From Lentinus brumalis (Eukaryota > Basidiomycota > Agaricomycetes > Polyporales > Polyporaceae): a stretch of DNA of 64,000 bases. Shown piece by piece: positions 44,125-56,417 of this stretch (position 1 is its first letter; every line of letters begins with the position of its first letter). The position numbers and the translations under genes are program-made. Under the pieces are notes generated by a model. The model worked only from the letters and a program-made list of their open reading frames with translations, was not told the DNA's origin and ran no database searches. The DNA is taken from positions 2,542,001 to 2,606,000 of the forward strand of contig MARA01000001.1 of assembly GCA_001792895.1 (NCBI GenBank), written 5' to 3'.

Positions 44125-44983
44125 ATGAAGCTCTCCATCCTCGCACTGTTGCCCGCTCTCGTCGCCTCCGTCACCGGGAGACCGTCGGAGACTGTGGAGA
44201 AGCGAGCCACTCCCAAAGTCTACCTCGCCGGAGACTCGACCATGGCAAAAGGTGGAGGTGGATCAGGTACCGGTACTGAGGGTGTGCACTTCCATTGTTC
44301 TCTAAGACCGTCCGATGTGATGCTTATGCTGAGGACGGACAGGTTGGGGCGTGTACCTGCCTTACTCCCTCAACATCCCGGTGGTCAACGACGCTATTGG
44401 AGGTCGCTCCGCCCGCTCGTTCACCAATGAAGGCCGCTTCCAGTCCATTATTGACGCTGTCCAACCGGGCGACTTCGTGATCATTGAGTTCGGTCACAAC
44501 GACGGCGGCTCGCTGAGCACGACCGACAACGGTCGCACAGACTGCGGAGGGGACGGTACCGAGACGTGTATCAGCCCGACAACCGGAGAGACCGTTTATA
44601 CCTTCGTCTTCTATGTGGTGCAGGCGGGCAAGGCGATCCAGGCGAAGGGCGGGAACGTCATCGTCAGCAGCCAGACGCCGGACAACCCCTGGGAGGGTGG
44701 TTCCTTCACATATACCCCCTCACGCTTCGTCGGTTATGCGAAGACAGCTGCGAAGGCCATCGGTGCGGCGTACGTCGACCACGGCCAGTACGTTGCGAAC
44801 GAGTTCCAGGCGCTCGGCCTCTCAAAGGTCACCTCCTTCTACCCCAACGACCATACCCATACGAGCCCCGATGGCGCGAACGTCGTTGCGGCTGCGTTCG
44901 TCAAGAGCGTCCTCTGTGCTAACGACGTGTTAGCGCCACATGTGAAGAATTCGACGGCAAGCGTCCCCGGTTCTTGCATCTAA
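44125..44983 (+). CDS. Secreted rhamnogalacturonan acetylesterase, CE12 / SGNH hydrolase (2 exons, 265 aa)
   Basis: Removes acetyl groups from the rhamnogalacturonan I backbone of pectin, outside the cell. Exons 44125..44281 and 44343..44983. A signal peptide (1-18) and a likely Kex2 site (EKR, 25-27) precede the mature protein. Catalytic blocks: KVYLAGDSTMA with Ser38; NDAIGGRSARSF with the oxyanion Gly; EFGHNDGG; and NDHTHTSPDGA near the end, giving Asp and His. This arrangement and the length match the CE12 family. It stands between two paralogous Zn2Cys6 regulators in the same orientation. Confidence 0.93.
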
Positions 44984-45673
44984 ATGATTTGTAAGTGAGT
45001 CACAGTTATAAGTTCGCTTGGTCGATTCATTCTCATATCGCGACCAGTAGTTTTCGGCAACCCTCTCGACGCAGAGTCCGTATGATGCCTTGCGAAGCTT
45101 CTTGTCATGATAGTAAATACTGATACGGGCTAAGAGTCTTGCAATTCGGACTTCGGGGTTGCCAGTCTCTGAAAGCCCGAGTCGTCGACATTGCCTTCCG
45201 CTCAAAACGATCACTTCAAATCTGCTCCCTCCTCTGTGATGCATTGTGTTCAAAGGATTACAGTAGCTCTCCATTCACCATGTAAGTCTCTGGAGTCAGG
45301 CCGGAATCCGGAGTGCCTACTGCAGGTGGTGACGAGGTGAGCACACGTAAGCACAAAACGAAACCTGCACGCATAGCATACCGTGTATCTCGAGTTAGCG
45401 ACTTTGACTTGAAAAGGAGCCTCGCTGCCACAGGGTGATTGTTTCAATGTTTCCAAGTTCAACTTCTGCGCAACGCGCGTAAGTCGCACTGCCACTCACT
45501 CAGGCCGGCCAAAAGCCGAGGAGTCACTCGTCCGCAGCTCCATCATGTTCTTTCCTCCTTATCCTCCTCAAACCGTATCGCAGGACTTATTAGGGCTTGC
45601 AGATTGGTGCGCTCTGGCTTTGCCAAGCTGAAGCTCGAAGTCACGGCTCTCTTTTGCATCTAGATACACGACT
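44984..45673. other. Intergenic
   Basis: 690 bp after the esterase; no gene, RNA or repeat seen. Confidence 0.4.
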
Positions 45674-48547
45674 ATGGCGTCCGAGCCATTCCACAGCAAC
45701 TCCTCTCATATCTCCACCGCTGCCGATCCTTTGATCTACAGCCAATTCCATACCAGTGCAAGTCGCGCGTCCTCGTCCAAGGCAGAATATGGCACGAAAC
45801 CACCCCGTCGACGGATTCGCCCGAAGATCGCACTTGACTCCAGCCAACCTCTAACCGCCCAAGGGAAGCCACGAGCGCGGGTTTACGTGGCCTGCAATCA
45901 ATGGTGAGGCTGGCAAAGCTACCATAATCAGGCTTCCGTGCAGTTAACTGAGCGCGTTCGTCAGTCGCGTGCGCAAAACGCGCTGCGATGGCGCGAAGCC
46001 CGTCTGCTACAATTGTCAGAAACGTCCACCCGAGGTCGGAGACTGCAGTTACGAGGGACAGCCAAAGCGCCGCGGGCAGGACAAGCAACCGGGCACTCGT
46101 GTGCGCGCCTCTACGACTCGTCGACCCGCGAAGCGGAAGCGTGTGTCTGACGGACAAGAGAACGAGGACGAGGAGAGCGAGTCCGACAGTGTTGCACATA
46201 GTTCTGGTGGGGACGTCGGCCAGTCGTCCTCGCACCTGCATTTGTCTTTCGAGCACTTCCCTGGCCTCTCGTCTGATGCTGAGGTGGGTTCTGCTTCATT
46301 TTTGAGGATATATTCAAGCTCACAATTGGCGTGGAGGATTCGGCGGAAGAGTACGATCCATTCCCCTTGGTTGATTTGGATCAACCAAGTGCCGACGTCG
46401 AGATAGACGTGGGCCGATACAGAGAAGAGCTGTCAATCCCCGCGCGGCCGAGCCTCCAGTTCACGCGCGAGACCTGGTGGGACGCGCTGCTGACCTTCTA
46501 CTTCACGGAGGATGCCTCGACCGAGATCGATATGATTTCCCTGACAGCGGAGCAGCGCACATCCAGCATGCAACGCGTTATCGGGGATCTGCGTGCCCTC
46601 TTCCAGTCGTCCATATACTGGGTCAGCTTCATCAACCTGCCTCGCTTCTTCGATTCACTACTCAGCCCGACCAAGCGGAGCGCTATGCAGCCAAGCCTCG
46701 TATTGAGCGCTGTAGCTGTTGGCAAGTTCGCGCAGAGCTCCGAAGCCGAGCAGGGAGCAAAGGGTCGGGAGAAGGCCTTCAAGCTAATGGATCTGGCTCA
46801 TAGTTCGTTGGAAGCCAGCCTTGCGTCAGGGTGGGTCGACATCGGTTTGATACAGGCGGCTTGGGTACGTCCTCGGACCTATCTGGATTGTTACAGAAAA
46901 TTCTGACAAGACATCGCTAGCTCCTGGTTTACTTCGAGGTGCAGTCACATCCGAGGCAGTCCGTGGAGCGAGGGCGCTCGTCGCTTCTGCTGCTTGACTC
47001 CCTCATTCGTCTGTTTTCTTTGACCACGCTCGACGCCGACCTCAAGGAAGTGGGCGGTGCACTACACACGTCCACTCCGCCCGAGCAAATCCCGTTCCCA
47101 TCCAGTGCGATGCCGTCATACACGGGCATAGCAGAGCCGGGGTCGGGGTTCCTCCAATCCACGCCCGCTAACCTCTTTTCCGCGGGACCCTCCTCCATGG
47201 CAACTTCATCCACTTCATCTTGCACCCCACCATGCGAGCCACTGGCATTCCCTGACAATACTACTGCAGGTTCATTCACGTCTCCGCCTCTCGCCGGTTC
47301 GACCTGCAATTGTTTCAATCTGAGTCTCGGACATAACAATCCGTCTATCCGCGGCATTGCACCTTCGTGGGTGGGCACCCTGATTTGGCCGGAGAACGTC
47401 TCCGAGGGCGAATTCAGGAAGGAAGAGTGCCGACGGCTCGTGTGGGCAAGCGTCATGGTGACTGCCAGCATGAACTCGTATTCAGCAGTTTTAGAAGACG
47501 TCGAGAAGAATGCGTTGTGGATCAAAGACCCACAGAACGTGCGCTCCTACCATTCCGCATGCATTGACAGATACTGACATGTCTATTCCCGGGATGGGGT
47601 GAAGTACGCTCTCCTCTTCCCAGGGGAAGCGCTGGCAATCCACGGTGTGCCGATGCAAGCCAACAACGTGTGGACACTGTACTTGCGCTCGATGCTGCTG
47701 CTGCACTCGTGTGTGCGCAAGCGCGCGGATGTGTCTATGAACGACTTCGAGCGTGCCCAGTTCGCTATGAACGCATGGCTCGAGATCGATGAGCTCGAGG
47801 ACGCGCTGAACAAGCATACGTGCGACTTGGAGCGCAACTTGGGCTATCAAGCACGGGAGATGATCTTCAGCGCACGTATGTGCGTCTCGCACGAGTTCCA
47901 GAGGTATATTCCTCAAGTCGCGACGTGAGTGGAGCAGTGCAGCGCCGGGAGTGTTCGAAGGCTTACCGTCTGCTGTTCCAGGAACGGTCGATTGTTCTAC
48001 CGCGACAAAGCGGAGAGCTGGCGTACGTCGGGTCAATTACTCTTGTTGTGATGCCTGCTTATCATCGGTTACAGTGAGAATCCGCATGATCATGGCGGAG
48101 CGGATGTGGCAAAATCTGCTGGTAGGGATACATGCACCAGCGTTGGATTACCGCAAGCCGCTCTTGATCTATTGGTTCATGTCGCATGTCATCAAGTACG
48201 TGCTTCCCGTACTCAAGCAAAGTCTTTTACTGACAATGTCTCAGGGCATTGGTGCTGTGGAGAGCAGACCCGACGCTCACGATCGCACTCGAGGCTTCCA
48301 AGACGTTTGTCAAACGCGCGGAGTACTTGATGATGTTCTGGCCGAGCTCCGGTAAGGTTTTCATATCAGGCTCCATCTCTCTATCCTTGCACCATCTTGA
48401 CATCTATTATATTCGGCAGAACAACGACGGGAGTGGCAGAAGATGCGGTATGAGCTGGTCGAGGCCTGTATCAAGTCTGGCGTTGCTCCCCCTGAAGCCT
48501 CACTCCCATCTCCGATCCCGCGTATGCAGCGGACAGACGCGGCGTAA
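45674..48547 (+). CDS. Zn2Cys6 fungal transcription factor 2 (9 exons, 813 aa)
   Basis: Paralogue of the factor at 39971. Exons are 45674..45903, 45965..46283, 46307..46864, 46921..47538, 47605..47924, 47982..48022, 48075..48195, 48245..48351 and 48420..48547 (2,442 nt). The zinc cluster reads VACNQCRVRKTRCDGAKPVC then NCQKRPPEVGDC, again split by intron 1 in front of the second Cys. IALDSSQPLTA and GKPRxRVYVAC are shared with factor 1. The insert after the cluster is acidic (QENEDEESESDS). The downstream domain has RETWWDALLTFY, SSIYWVSFINLPRFFD and LLLDSLIRLFSL. The join between exons 2 and 3 implies a 23-nt intron (46284..46306), far below normal size, so that junction is doubtful. Confidence 0.9.
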
Positions 48548-49070
48548 TCCGTGGATACCGTATGTGCGTGGCGTCTGGTTCCATGTATCTTAACCTACTT
48601 TGCGCTGTAATTGGCGAAGCTGCGATCCGCGGAGCGAGGTATGCCGGTCGTACACAGCTTCGGTTTCCCTCCGATGCGCCGTCGGCCAGGATCTCGCATC
48701 CCAGGCGCTCAGGTCACCGCCCGACTGTAGCCGACTGTGCGCGGTCTGCAACCCATACCTTCCTTGGGGTGCACTTGACCTCTCGACCCCGACTTCTCAG
48801 CCTCGGGGCAGGTAATCTCCGCTGGCGGTGATCTCTTCCATGAAGGTATACAAGGCAACGAAGGTAAGGGGCATCCTGGGGCGTGACCGGCGTTTTGCTC
48901 GCGGTCCGGACTTGGAAGTCAGTTATCCTCGGAGGTGTTTCAGCAACGCCAGAATGTACGTTTCGTGATGGGCGCCCCGACCTCGAGTCTGACAGCAGGC
49001 AACGGTATAAAATGCAGTAGCTACTCGGGGCGTATGCTCCCACTGTTCGCCAACGTTTCGCAGGAGCACC
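48548..49070. promoter_or_regulatory. Intergenic with TATA box
   Basis: TATAAAA at 49006..49012, about 60 bp before an ATG at 49071. Nothing else recognised. Confidence 0.4.
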
Positions 49071-49162
49071 ATGGTCTCCTCTGTCACTATCACTCAGCCC
49101 GCCGTACTACACGAACTCAACGCCGTGGTTCAAGATGTGTTGCGCGAGCGTTGGTCTCTCAG
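49071..49162 (+). other. Possible first exon of the F-box gene
   Basis: ATG at 49071, 60 bp after a TATA box, opens MVSSVTITQPAVLHELN and ends at a GTATGT donor. The next open stretch (YGDGAVFTIMLVPP, from about 49219) continues without a stop into the F-box frame, but the phases differ by one base, so I cannot close the join. Confidence 0.4.
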
Positions 49163-49341
49163 GTATGTGGCACTACATCGCTTGCCGCGGCTCCGAGTAC
49201 TGACCGGGAATTCGCGCTCAGTATGGAGATGGTGCGGTCTTCACCATCATGCTCGTCCCTCCCGCAAACTCACAAAGACCCTTGCAGTTGACGAAGATAC
49301 AAGTCGCCCTGCATCTCGCATCCAGTCTTGTCCAAGAGACT

Positions 49342-50742
49342 ATGAACGCACACTGTCCCATAAACAAGCTCCCGCCCGAGCTGCTCGCCCTCATATTCTC
49401 AGCGGTCCCCTCCTCGCTCTCGCTTCCCGGATACGCAGGACCCTCCTCTGCAACACAGACGTACGACCTCCTCCCCGTCACACACGTCTGCCGCGGCTGG
49501 CGCGCTCTGGCACTCGATATGCCCTCTCTGTGGTCGACAATCCCAGAAACTGCCACAGCCTGTGCGGCAACCTCGGTCTTCCGCGCCCGCGCCCAGCAAG
49601 CTCCCCTGGTTGTTCACGTCGACCGTGGTCGTCCGAGCGCAGCGCTCAGGGATACGCTCGGTCAGAGTGAGAAGATTGCGGAGCTGCATCTGCATGACCT
49701 GCGCGAGTACACGCCCGCGGAGCTATCAACGGATCTACTCGCATTCCCGGGGCGTTGGCTCGAGCGCGCCATCATTCGTCGTCGAGTCGCTCGTCCGGGT
49801 GCGAACGAAGCGGATCCAACCATGGTCAAAGGGATCGTCGAGCTATTCGACGGGTCGGCTCCGAAACTGAGGAACCTCGTGTTGCACGACGTCCCGTTCT
49901 TGCCCTCGAATTCCTTCGAGAGTTTGACTCATCTGTCCGTATCCTTCGTGTCATCCCCTGTGTATTGGTCCCTCCACGACCTCTTCGACCTCTTGTTGCA
50001 CACTCCCATGCTCCAAGATGTCAGGATATCCGGTCTGCCGACTCACCTTCACCCGCCGGACCCGCCAATTATGGGGTCCGCGCCGCTTCCGTTCCTGCGC
50101 AGGCTGGAGGTCGGTGATTGTCGTGGCCAGGACAGCTCACTGAACCTCATGCGGAGCATCCTCGCCTTCATCGTCCTTCCATTACACTGCGCCATTCGCT
50201 TGTATGGTGTCGATGCACACCGCCTCTCACCTTCCACGGACATCCGCATCCCCTTCTTGGAAACTTCCACCGCCCTCACCATTGACGTCACCTTCACCGC
50301 ACTCGCCCTGGCCGCAGCCAACCCCGACACAGGCTCATCGTTGCGCCTCGAGCTCAGCACGGCAGGAGCAACGCGAACGCTCCTCCAGCAATCCATTGAA
50401 GCGTTCGTAGCTGGTTATGCTACCGCGATCCGCCATGTCATAATCACGAGTCAACGCGTGTGGCCGTCGTGGTGTGACTCGAACCTCTTTCTATGCCTCC
50501 TCCCCAATGTGACCCACCTCGAGCTCTGCGACGCACACCTCGTTGACCAGTGCATCGATGCGCTGCGTCCATGCATGGGACCCGACGTGGAGTCCTTTCG
50601 TGTCATCTGTCCCAGTTTGGAGGTCCTCCGACTGCCGGTCGGGCTCACCAACCTGCTCACTGACAAGCTCCGGGTGGTGCTGGACGAACGTGCGCGTTGC
50701 GGCTTGCGACTGATATGTACGGTGGCGGATCAATTGCTATGA
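49342..50742 (+). CDS. F-box protein with leucine-rich C terminus (466 aa or longer)
   Basis: Probable substrate receptor of an SCF ubiquitin ligase. The F-box is near the N terminus: INKLPPELLALIFSAV and VCRGWRALALDMPSLWSTI (residues about 6-60). The remainder is an intronless frame with irregular leucine-rich segments (LRNLVLHDVP, LTHLSVSFVS, LRRLEVGDC, VTHLELCDAHLV), the usual layout of the large agaricomycete F-box family. The first ATG that gives the F-box in frame is 49342; the open frame reaches upstream to about 49219 and a TATA box lies at 49006, so the true start may lie in an upstream exon. Confidence 0.85.
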   Translation: MNAHCPINKLPPELLALIFSAVPSSLSLPGYAGPSSATQTYDLLPVTHVCRGWRALALDMPSLWSTIPETATACAATSVFRARAQQAPLVVHVDRGRPSAALRDTLGQSEKIAELHLHDLREYTPAELSTDLLAFPGRWLERAIIRRRVARPGANEADPTMVKGIVELFDGSAPKLRNLVLHDVPFLPSNSFESLTHLSVSFVSSPVYWSLHDLFDLLLHTPMLQDVRISGLPTHLHPPDPPIMGSAPLPFLRRLEVGDCRGQDSSLNLMRSILAFIVLPLHCAIRLYGVDAHRLSPSTDIRIPFLETSTALTIDVTFTALALAAANPDTGSSLRLELSTAGATRTLLQQSIEAFVAGYATAIRHVIITSQRVWPSWCDSNLFLCLLPNVTHLELCDAHLVDQCIDALRPCMGPDVESFRVICPSLEVLRLPVGLTNLLTDKLRVVLDERARCGLRLICTVADQLL

Positions 50743-51291
50743 ATCCTTCGAATTGGTTCCTTGCTATATTCCAGAGCTGGTCTCGGTACAAGGCAAGACA
50801 CCCTGCGGTCATGTACTTATTCATGATGGTTAACATTGCGATAGGTACTAGTAGCAGGTCTCGAGGCCATTGTTGCATGTCGAACACTAAACACCAATCG
50901 CGTTTTGTTCAGTAACCCGCAGCCGCTTCCTACTTTATACATCTTGACTCCCTGTGTGAACTGTCTCCGTACGTCACTGTTATTGTTGTCCTCAAACAAT
51001 TCATCTCTGCTGGGCGTTTGTCACCTCTTCCTGCCGTTGAGCGTCTATTCTCTTTTGTCTTGTCCATCATGTTCGGCAGCCCAGTGCGCGAAGTAAACTT
51101 CTCGACGAGGATGACCCTGTCCAGGGAATACTGCACCCCGATACCGTGTACGCCGTCGTGAGGCGAGCACGCGAACGCAATTGTCTGTGCGAGAAGTCCT
51201 GCCATGCACTGTCGCCCGTAGGTGCAATAAGTAGCTCGAGGCGTGGGCAAGCGAGCCCGCAAGGCGGGTCCTTCCTTCACAGTACTTTGCC
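50743..51291. other. Intergenic
   Basis: 549 bp; no gene recognised. Confidence 0.4.
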
Positions 51292-52962
51292 ATGTCTCTC
51301 GATCTTCAGCTTACCGGTCTTCTTCACCCCGGCCAGGCGTTGACGGTGAGCCAAGCGGCGGCTCGGGTGCAACAGCTCATTGAGCACTTCACTGAGCGTA
51401 CGTGCACTTCTGTTCTCTGTGACGAGCGTCGCTGACCGGTCTTACGTATGAACAGATGTCACCACCCTTCCTGTCTGCACGCTGGAGCGCCATGAGATCC
51501 CGCAATACGTAGCGGTACTGGAGAGGCTGCTCGAGCATGCAGGCGTGCTGGAGCAGCTACTCTGTCGGATATCCTTCTTCCTGCCTGGACACGTTGTGGA
51601 GTTTGTCGTTGCGATTGTACGTTCGTCTCTTTTCTGTGCTTCGTCAGCTCTGGATGACGCGACTTTGGCTAGATCGTCGCGACTCACTACCAACTCTCTC
51701 ATCTCGTCGCCGAAGACACCCACTCCGTCCTCGATCGCCGTACCATTGCGTGGATGTCGAGTTACCTGCACGATGTGCAGTCGTACCTTAACACGACAGA
51801 TGACTGGGTACACACAGACGAATACGCGAGGGTTAGGCGCGGGGTTGACAACTCCATCGCAGAAATGCGAAACTCGCTCGACACCTTCGTCGCATGGTAC
51901 CGTGATGCCGCAGGAGACCGTGGTGCGACCGGGTCTACAAGTCACTCATTCCCTAACACCCCTCCCGACACGCAAGATCATCTGACCTCCTTCCTGACCT
52001 CCCTCTATCCCGGTGGATTACGGACACCCTCCTTGCCCGACGCCGATTGGATGGTCCTCAAGAGCAACTTCAGGCCGATCATACTGTCGGACGTCCTTCC
52101 GTACACCAGTCCCGACTTCTACACGTGTTGGTCGTCTTCCAGCTCCTCAGCGGGATCGTCCACCGCGTGCTCGGGCTCTCCCCGGATGTCGTTGAAGGGC
52201 AAGGAGCGAGCCCTCCCCGTGTCTACGGGCTCACCATCTCCAACTGCTTCGGACTGGAGCACCTCAGCGGAGTCGGGATCTCCGCGACGCCTACCTTCTG
52301 TGACGAGTATGTCTGCATCTCCGGAGCCAGCCGACAGCCAAGAAGCTGGCCCCAGTACCCGAAAGCGGATTCGCACAGAGCCGGAAGATCCTCCATCTCC
52401 TCCCAAGAAGCGACGAGTCAGCCTCGAAGTATATGGCGTCTGTGGGGGCCTCCCAGGCACCGACACTCACACTGCTGCGGTCGAGCGGGTGCATCCGTTT
52501 GTGGGGCGCACGGTGCCTCTTGTAGAGGACCTCTCCCCCTTCACGTTGCCCTCACGTTGCTCTTCGCCATCTCCTGCGCCAACTGAGGGCAGCATGTCAT
52601 GTTTTGCGAGCCCCATCCTGCCGCCTTGCCTATTCCCTCCCTCTGCCGAGTCCAAATCATCTCCGGACTCATCGACATTCGAAATCTCCGCTTCAGATGA
52701 AGATGAAGAGAGATATTACTCATCTGGGTCGAGCACCACATCTACCGATGATACGGAGACGACCTGCGATACCTCCAGCTATGCCACCGCATGGGAAGTT
52801 TCTCTCGCAGATGGGCCCGGAGAACATCCCGTCATAACCCAGGTGAACCCGAGCGCATCTAGAACGCCCGAAGCTCCTGAGCGCACCCGTACTACGCGCA
52901 GGAAGCGGAGGTGCTTCGCAGGTCTGATTCAGGCTGTGAAGCACATCTTCGCACTACGTTGA
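51292..52962 (+). CDS. Unrecognised nuclear-type protein (3 exons, 518 aa)
   Basis: Exons 51292..51397, 51456..51616 and 51673..52962 (1,557 nt), GT..AG introns of 58 and 56 nt. The first 150 residues look helical (AARVQQLIEHF, LERLLEHAGVLEQLL, IAWMSSYLHDVQSYL) and may form a folded domain with a conserved aromatic end. From about residue 235 the chain is Ser/Pro-rich and disordered, with a bipartite nuclear signal (TRKRIR and PPKKRRV), an acidic serine tract (SASDEDEERYYSS), and a basic C terminus (RRKRRCFAG). No catalytic motif. Nuclear location is inferred from the basic clusters. Confidence 0.75.
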
Positions 52963-53960
52963 GTCACCCACGCTGCCACACTCATCCAGTACGGATTGGT
53001 TGCATACTGCGCTATATCGACGTATCATAACTTATGTATATTCTCTCCCTACTACTACTACACACTCGCGGACGTTCTCGCCCACCTACTTACTTCGCCT
53101 TCGTAGAGTACAATTCTCACTGTTATGTACGATAGTTTTCTTTGCTCGTCTTTGCTCGTCTTCGCTATGCTCTCGAAATATGTACTACTCATGCCTTCCA
53201 CATAGCTATGTACCCGTCATTATGCTCTTCATATGCAATCGTTCTGGCTAGTCTCATACCAAGACCCTCTGCGTGTCAGCGCAGAGGGCGTGCCTTTCCC
53301 GTTTACGTGTGAGGGGTTTGCGTCGAACCTATCGTTCTGGCCCGGGATCTCACCCGTGTCGCGGCCCGCACGCGCGATTACCTAAATAGGATACTGGCGG
53401 GACGCCCGCATGATGCTTCCGCGATGCGGCGCTTCAGACGGTTGCAACCTCGTCCAGACTCCAACCCCTTCCTCCTCACGTTTGCTTGGAGAATTCCGCT
53501 GGTTGCATGAGTCTGCATTCATACAGCACTCGTATCCTCGAAGACCGATGTCTATCAGTGACTACAGACGTTGGTGAGTCTCGCGCGTCGCTCGTGGTAT
53601 GGTGAAGTTGACGTCGCCCTCCCAGTCTATATTGTTGTTGTCCTAGAGTTTACAAATCATACAGTTGTTGCTATCCGAATGCTCGCGCTCCCGCGGACAG
53701 TCCGCGGCCTTGACTGAGACAGTAAGTCCGGCGTGGTGCGGATATCCAGGATGGGCATGTATGGGCGGACAGGCCAATTCTAAACCGACCAGGTCAGCCC
53801 AAGGTCAGCCTATATATGACCGCACGTCGACCGGTCATTCAACACGCACTCTCTTCCCTACCATACTCATATTGCACTTCGCATTCATTGACCTTGAACC
53901 CTCGTACTGCTGCGCAGTCCATTCATCACGAATCGTCCAACTTCTACTATCATCCTCACC
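52963..53960. promoter_or_regulatory. Intergenic and promoter
   Basis: About 1 kb. TATATAT at 53811..53817 lies 150 bp before the next ATG, with a near-duplicate AGGTCAGCC just upstream. No gene recognised. Confidence 0.35.
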
Positions 53961-56142
53961 ATGTCTGACTACTTCGCTGTCTCGCCTGTCAGCGTTGCTG
54001 GACACGCCGCACATTCTCCTTCTGCTCCTTCTTCTGGCACGCCCCAGGCCTTGCCGCTCAGGAAGGACGACCCATTCCGCGCGCCCGTACTTGGACTCGC
54101 CATCCACCTTGTTCAGACTCCGCATGGTAGCATGAACGAACAACAAGCCGCGCTGCGTATTAAAGATATGGAGCTCATGGCTCAAGAGCTTGAGATGGCA
54201 CTGGCGGCAAAGGACGTGCCCGAGATCATTCTGTGAGTTCCCTCATCGTTCGAACATCGTGAAGGCGTTTCTCATGGCGCAAAACTCAGTATTAAGGACG
54301 ACGAACCATGCGCTCATGATCTAGTCTCTGCCAAACGACAGCCTGAGACCAGCCCTCTCCCCACCACCCGCGATGTCCCGAACGAGCCTGAGAGGGAGAC
54401 TATCATCGCACCCACTTTCTCCTCCCTCTTTTGCGGACCACGCTCCTCACCCTCATCTACGATCACTGCCCCTGTCCCCGCGTCTAATGCGTCGTCGGCT
54501 TCGTTCTTGAACTTTTCCCCTAGTGATGACTATGTCCCACCGTCGGAGATCATCTGGTGAGTTCCATGTCAGCCGCAGTCCCGTGAACGCGTCTCTCATG
54601 GTGCTACCCTTAGCACCCTACCACCGAATACCGCTTTCGGCGTCCCTAGTTCGGAGGTGGTCGTAACCAATGCCGCACCCACCTCCATGCCGTGGTTCTC
54701 CCCGTCATATGATCCATGCAGCACCTCGCCGATCACCACGTCCATGATGTGCCGCCCTCCGTCGTCAGCATATCATCCTCCTCCATCGCTTACCTATGCC
54801 GCCGACATCGAGATGGAGGAGTTCGACATCGTGATCATCTCTTCGACGATTCCGCATCAAGCAGAGCAGCTGGAAGAGTCCAGCGCAGTCATCCCCCAAT
54901 TACACTCACTTCCTCCGCAACGACGCCTTCATACAGTTCGTTCGGAGACGGGAGACTGCAGCCCAGTGTAGCCTGCGCGGATTTCGCGGAGCTTCTCCTC
55001 TTCAATAACGAGGACGACGAGGACGGGTCGGTCGTAGTCTCTGGTGACGGCGATAGCCGTTCCGACGGGGTCGATGCTGTTAATCCGAATGAACGACCAC
55101 GGGACTGTTCCAGAGTCATGCGCCAAGATCGCGAGCAGCCTTCGCCCTCGCCTGTCCAGGCCGCTGCGACTACGTCTGCGGCTCCCCTCGCTCCTCCCCT
55201 GGTCGCTGCCGCATCAAGCTGTGACATGCTCCTTGCCCAACCCTCACCTTCAGTTGAGCTGTCATCGACTGGTATCACACACTCGCCGATCTTCGCATAC
55301 ACCCTTGTTTCCCCTAGGGAGACGAATGACGCGACGACTTTCGGCGATCAGAGGCTGGACAAGGAGCGCCAAGCCGTCTACCGCCCGCCATCGAGGATGT
55401 CGACGTGGACGAAATTCATAAAGAAGAAGGCGCACATGGAGCTTAATCCCTCACACCCCACCTCCTCATACGTTCCAGTCTCCCCTTCTACTAGCGCTCA
55501 TCCCGCAAGATATCTTTCAAGGAAGTCCGCTACTCTTCCCAAGCGTCCTTCGTCACCTGCGACTCGCACATCCATACGCCCCACCCCTCACATCTCTAAA
55601 CCCTCAATCAGCACTGCGGGCCAGAGCCAAACTTTGAAGCGCAAGCGCAATGACGGCGACGACAAGCACTCTACTAGCGCTCCTCCCACAAGAAATCTTC
55701 CAATGAAGTTCGCTACTCTTCCTAAGCGTCCTTCGCCAGTTGCTACACGCGCTCCCCGCACATCCACTCGCCCCACCCCTCACATCTCTACACACTCAAC
55801 AACACCTAGCACTGCGGGTCAGTTGAAGCGCAAACGCAATGATGACGACGACGAAGAGCACGGCGAGCCTTCCACCTCCGGCGCACCCACGGGTCGCCCG
55901 AGCAATACGAAAATCGCGCGCGAGACACCCCCGCATCGAAGAAGCCCAAGCCGCTCAGCGCCACTCCCACCGCTTCTGCGCCCACCACTGGACACTTCAG
56001 GTCTGCGGCAGACCTGGCGCACAAGCGGTGGGAGGAGCGCATGCAGCAGCAGGCGGGCGGGCGCATGCGGGTCGTGTCGACGGACCACCTCGCGATGCGA
56101 GCGAAGGTCCGTCGGCCGCGCGCGTCGAACGTCGGCCGGTAG
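53961..56142 (+). CDS. Unrecognised Ser/Pro-rich protein with internal repeat (3 exons, about 689 aa, two frame breaks)
   Basis: Exons 53961..54232, 54290..54556 and 54614..56142. The first exon ends in a predicted helix (LRIKDMELMAQELEMAL). The middle is acidic and Ser/Pro-rich. Two related segments near 55520-55860 each contain ATLPKRPS, an RTSxRPTPHIS core and LKRKRND, the last a nuclear-signal-like cluster. The C terminus is more folded-looking (FRSAADLAHKRWEERM and TDHLAMRAKVRRPRASN) and is conserved-looking. Two frame changes fall at runs of five C (54893-54897 and 55928-55932); adding one base at each makes the total 2,070 nt, exactly 690 codons. I recognise no family. Confidence 0.6.
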
Positions 56143-56417
56143 GCGGTCGGCGTTCGTAATGGTTGGATGGAATGGGTATGGGTTCGAACGATGGAAGGAC
56201 TGGATTGGATTGGACATGGACATGGATCGGTTCTCTGGGTCTTGGGTTTTCGGGTTCATTGATTTCTTGGTTCTTGGTTTTCGGATTTTCGGATAGATCT
56301 GGACTTAGACTGTTGTACTAGTGGCTTTGGACACGGACAGGACATTGGACCTTTACTATATTGTCGTATCCCGGGGCCCCGGGAACTGACCTTTGAGATT
56401 TCACAGGTCCACACCAA
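56143..56417. other. 3' flank
   Basis: Downstream of the gene; contains GGATTGGATTGGACATGG-like simple sequence leading into the minisatellite. Confidence 0.35.
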
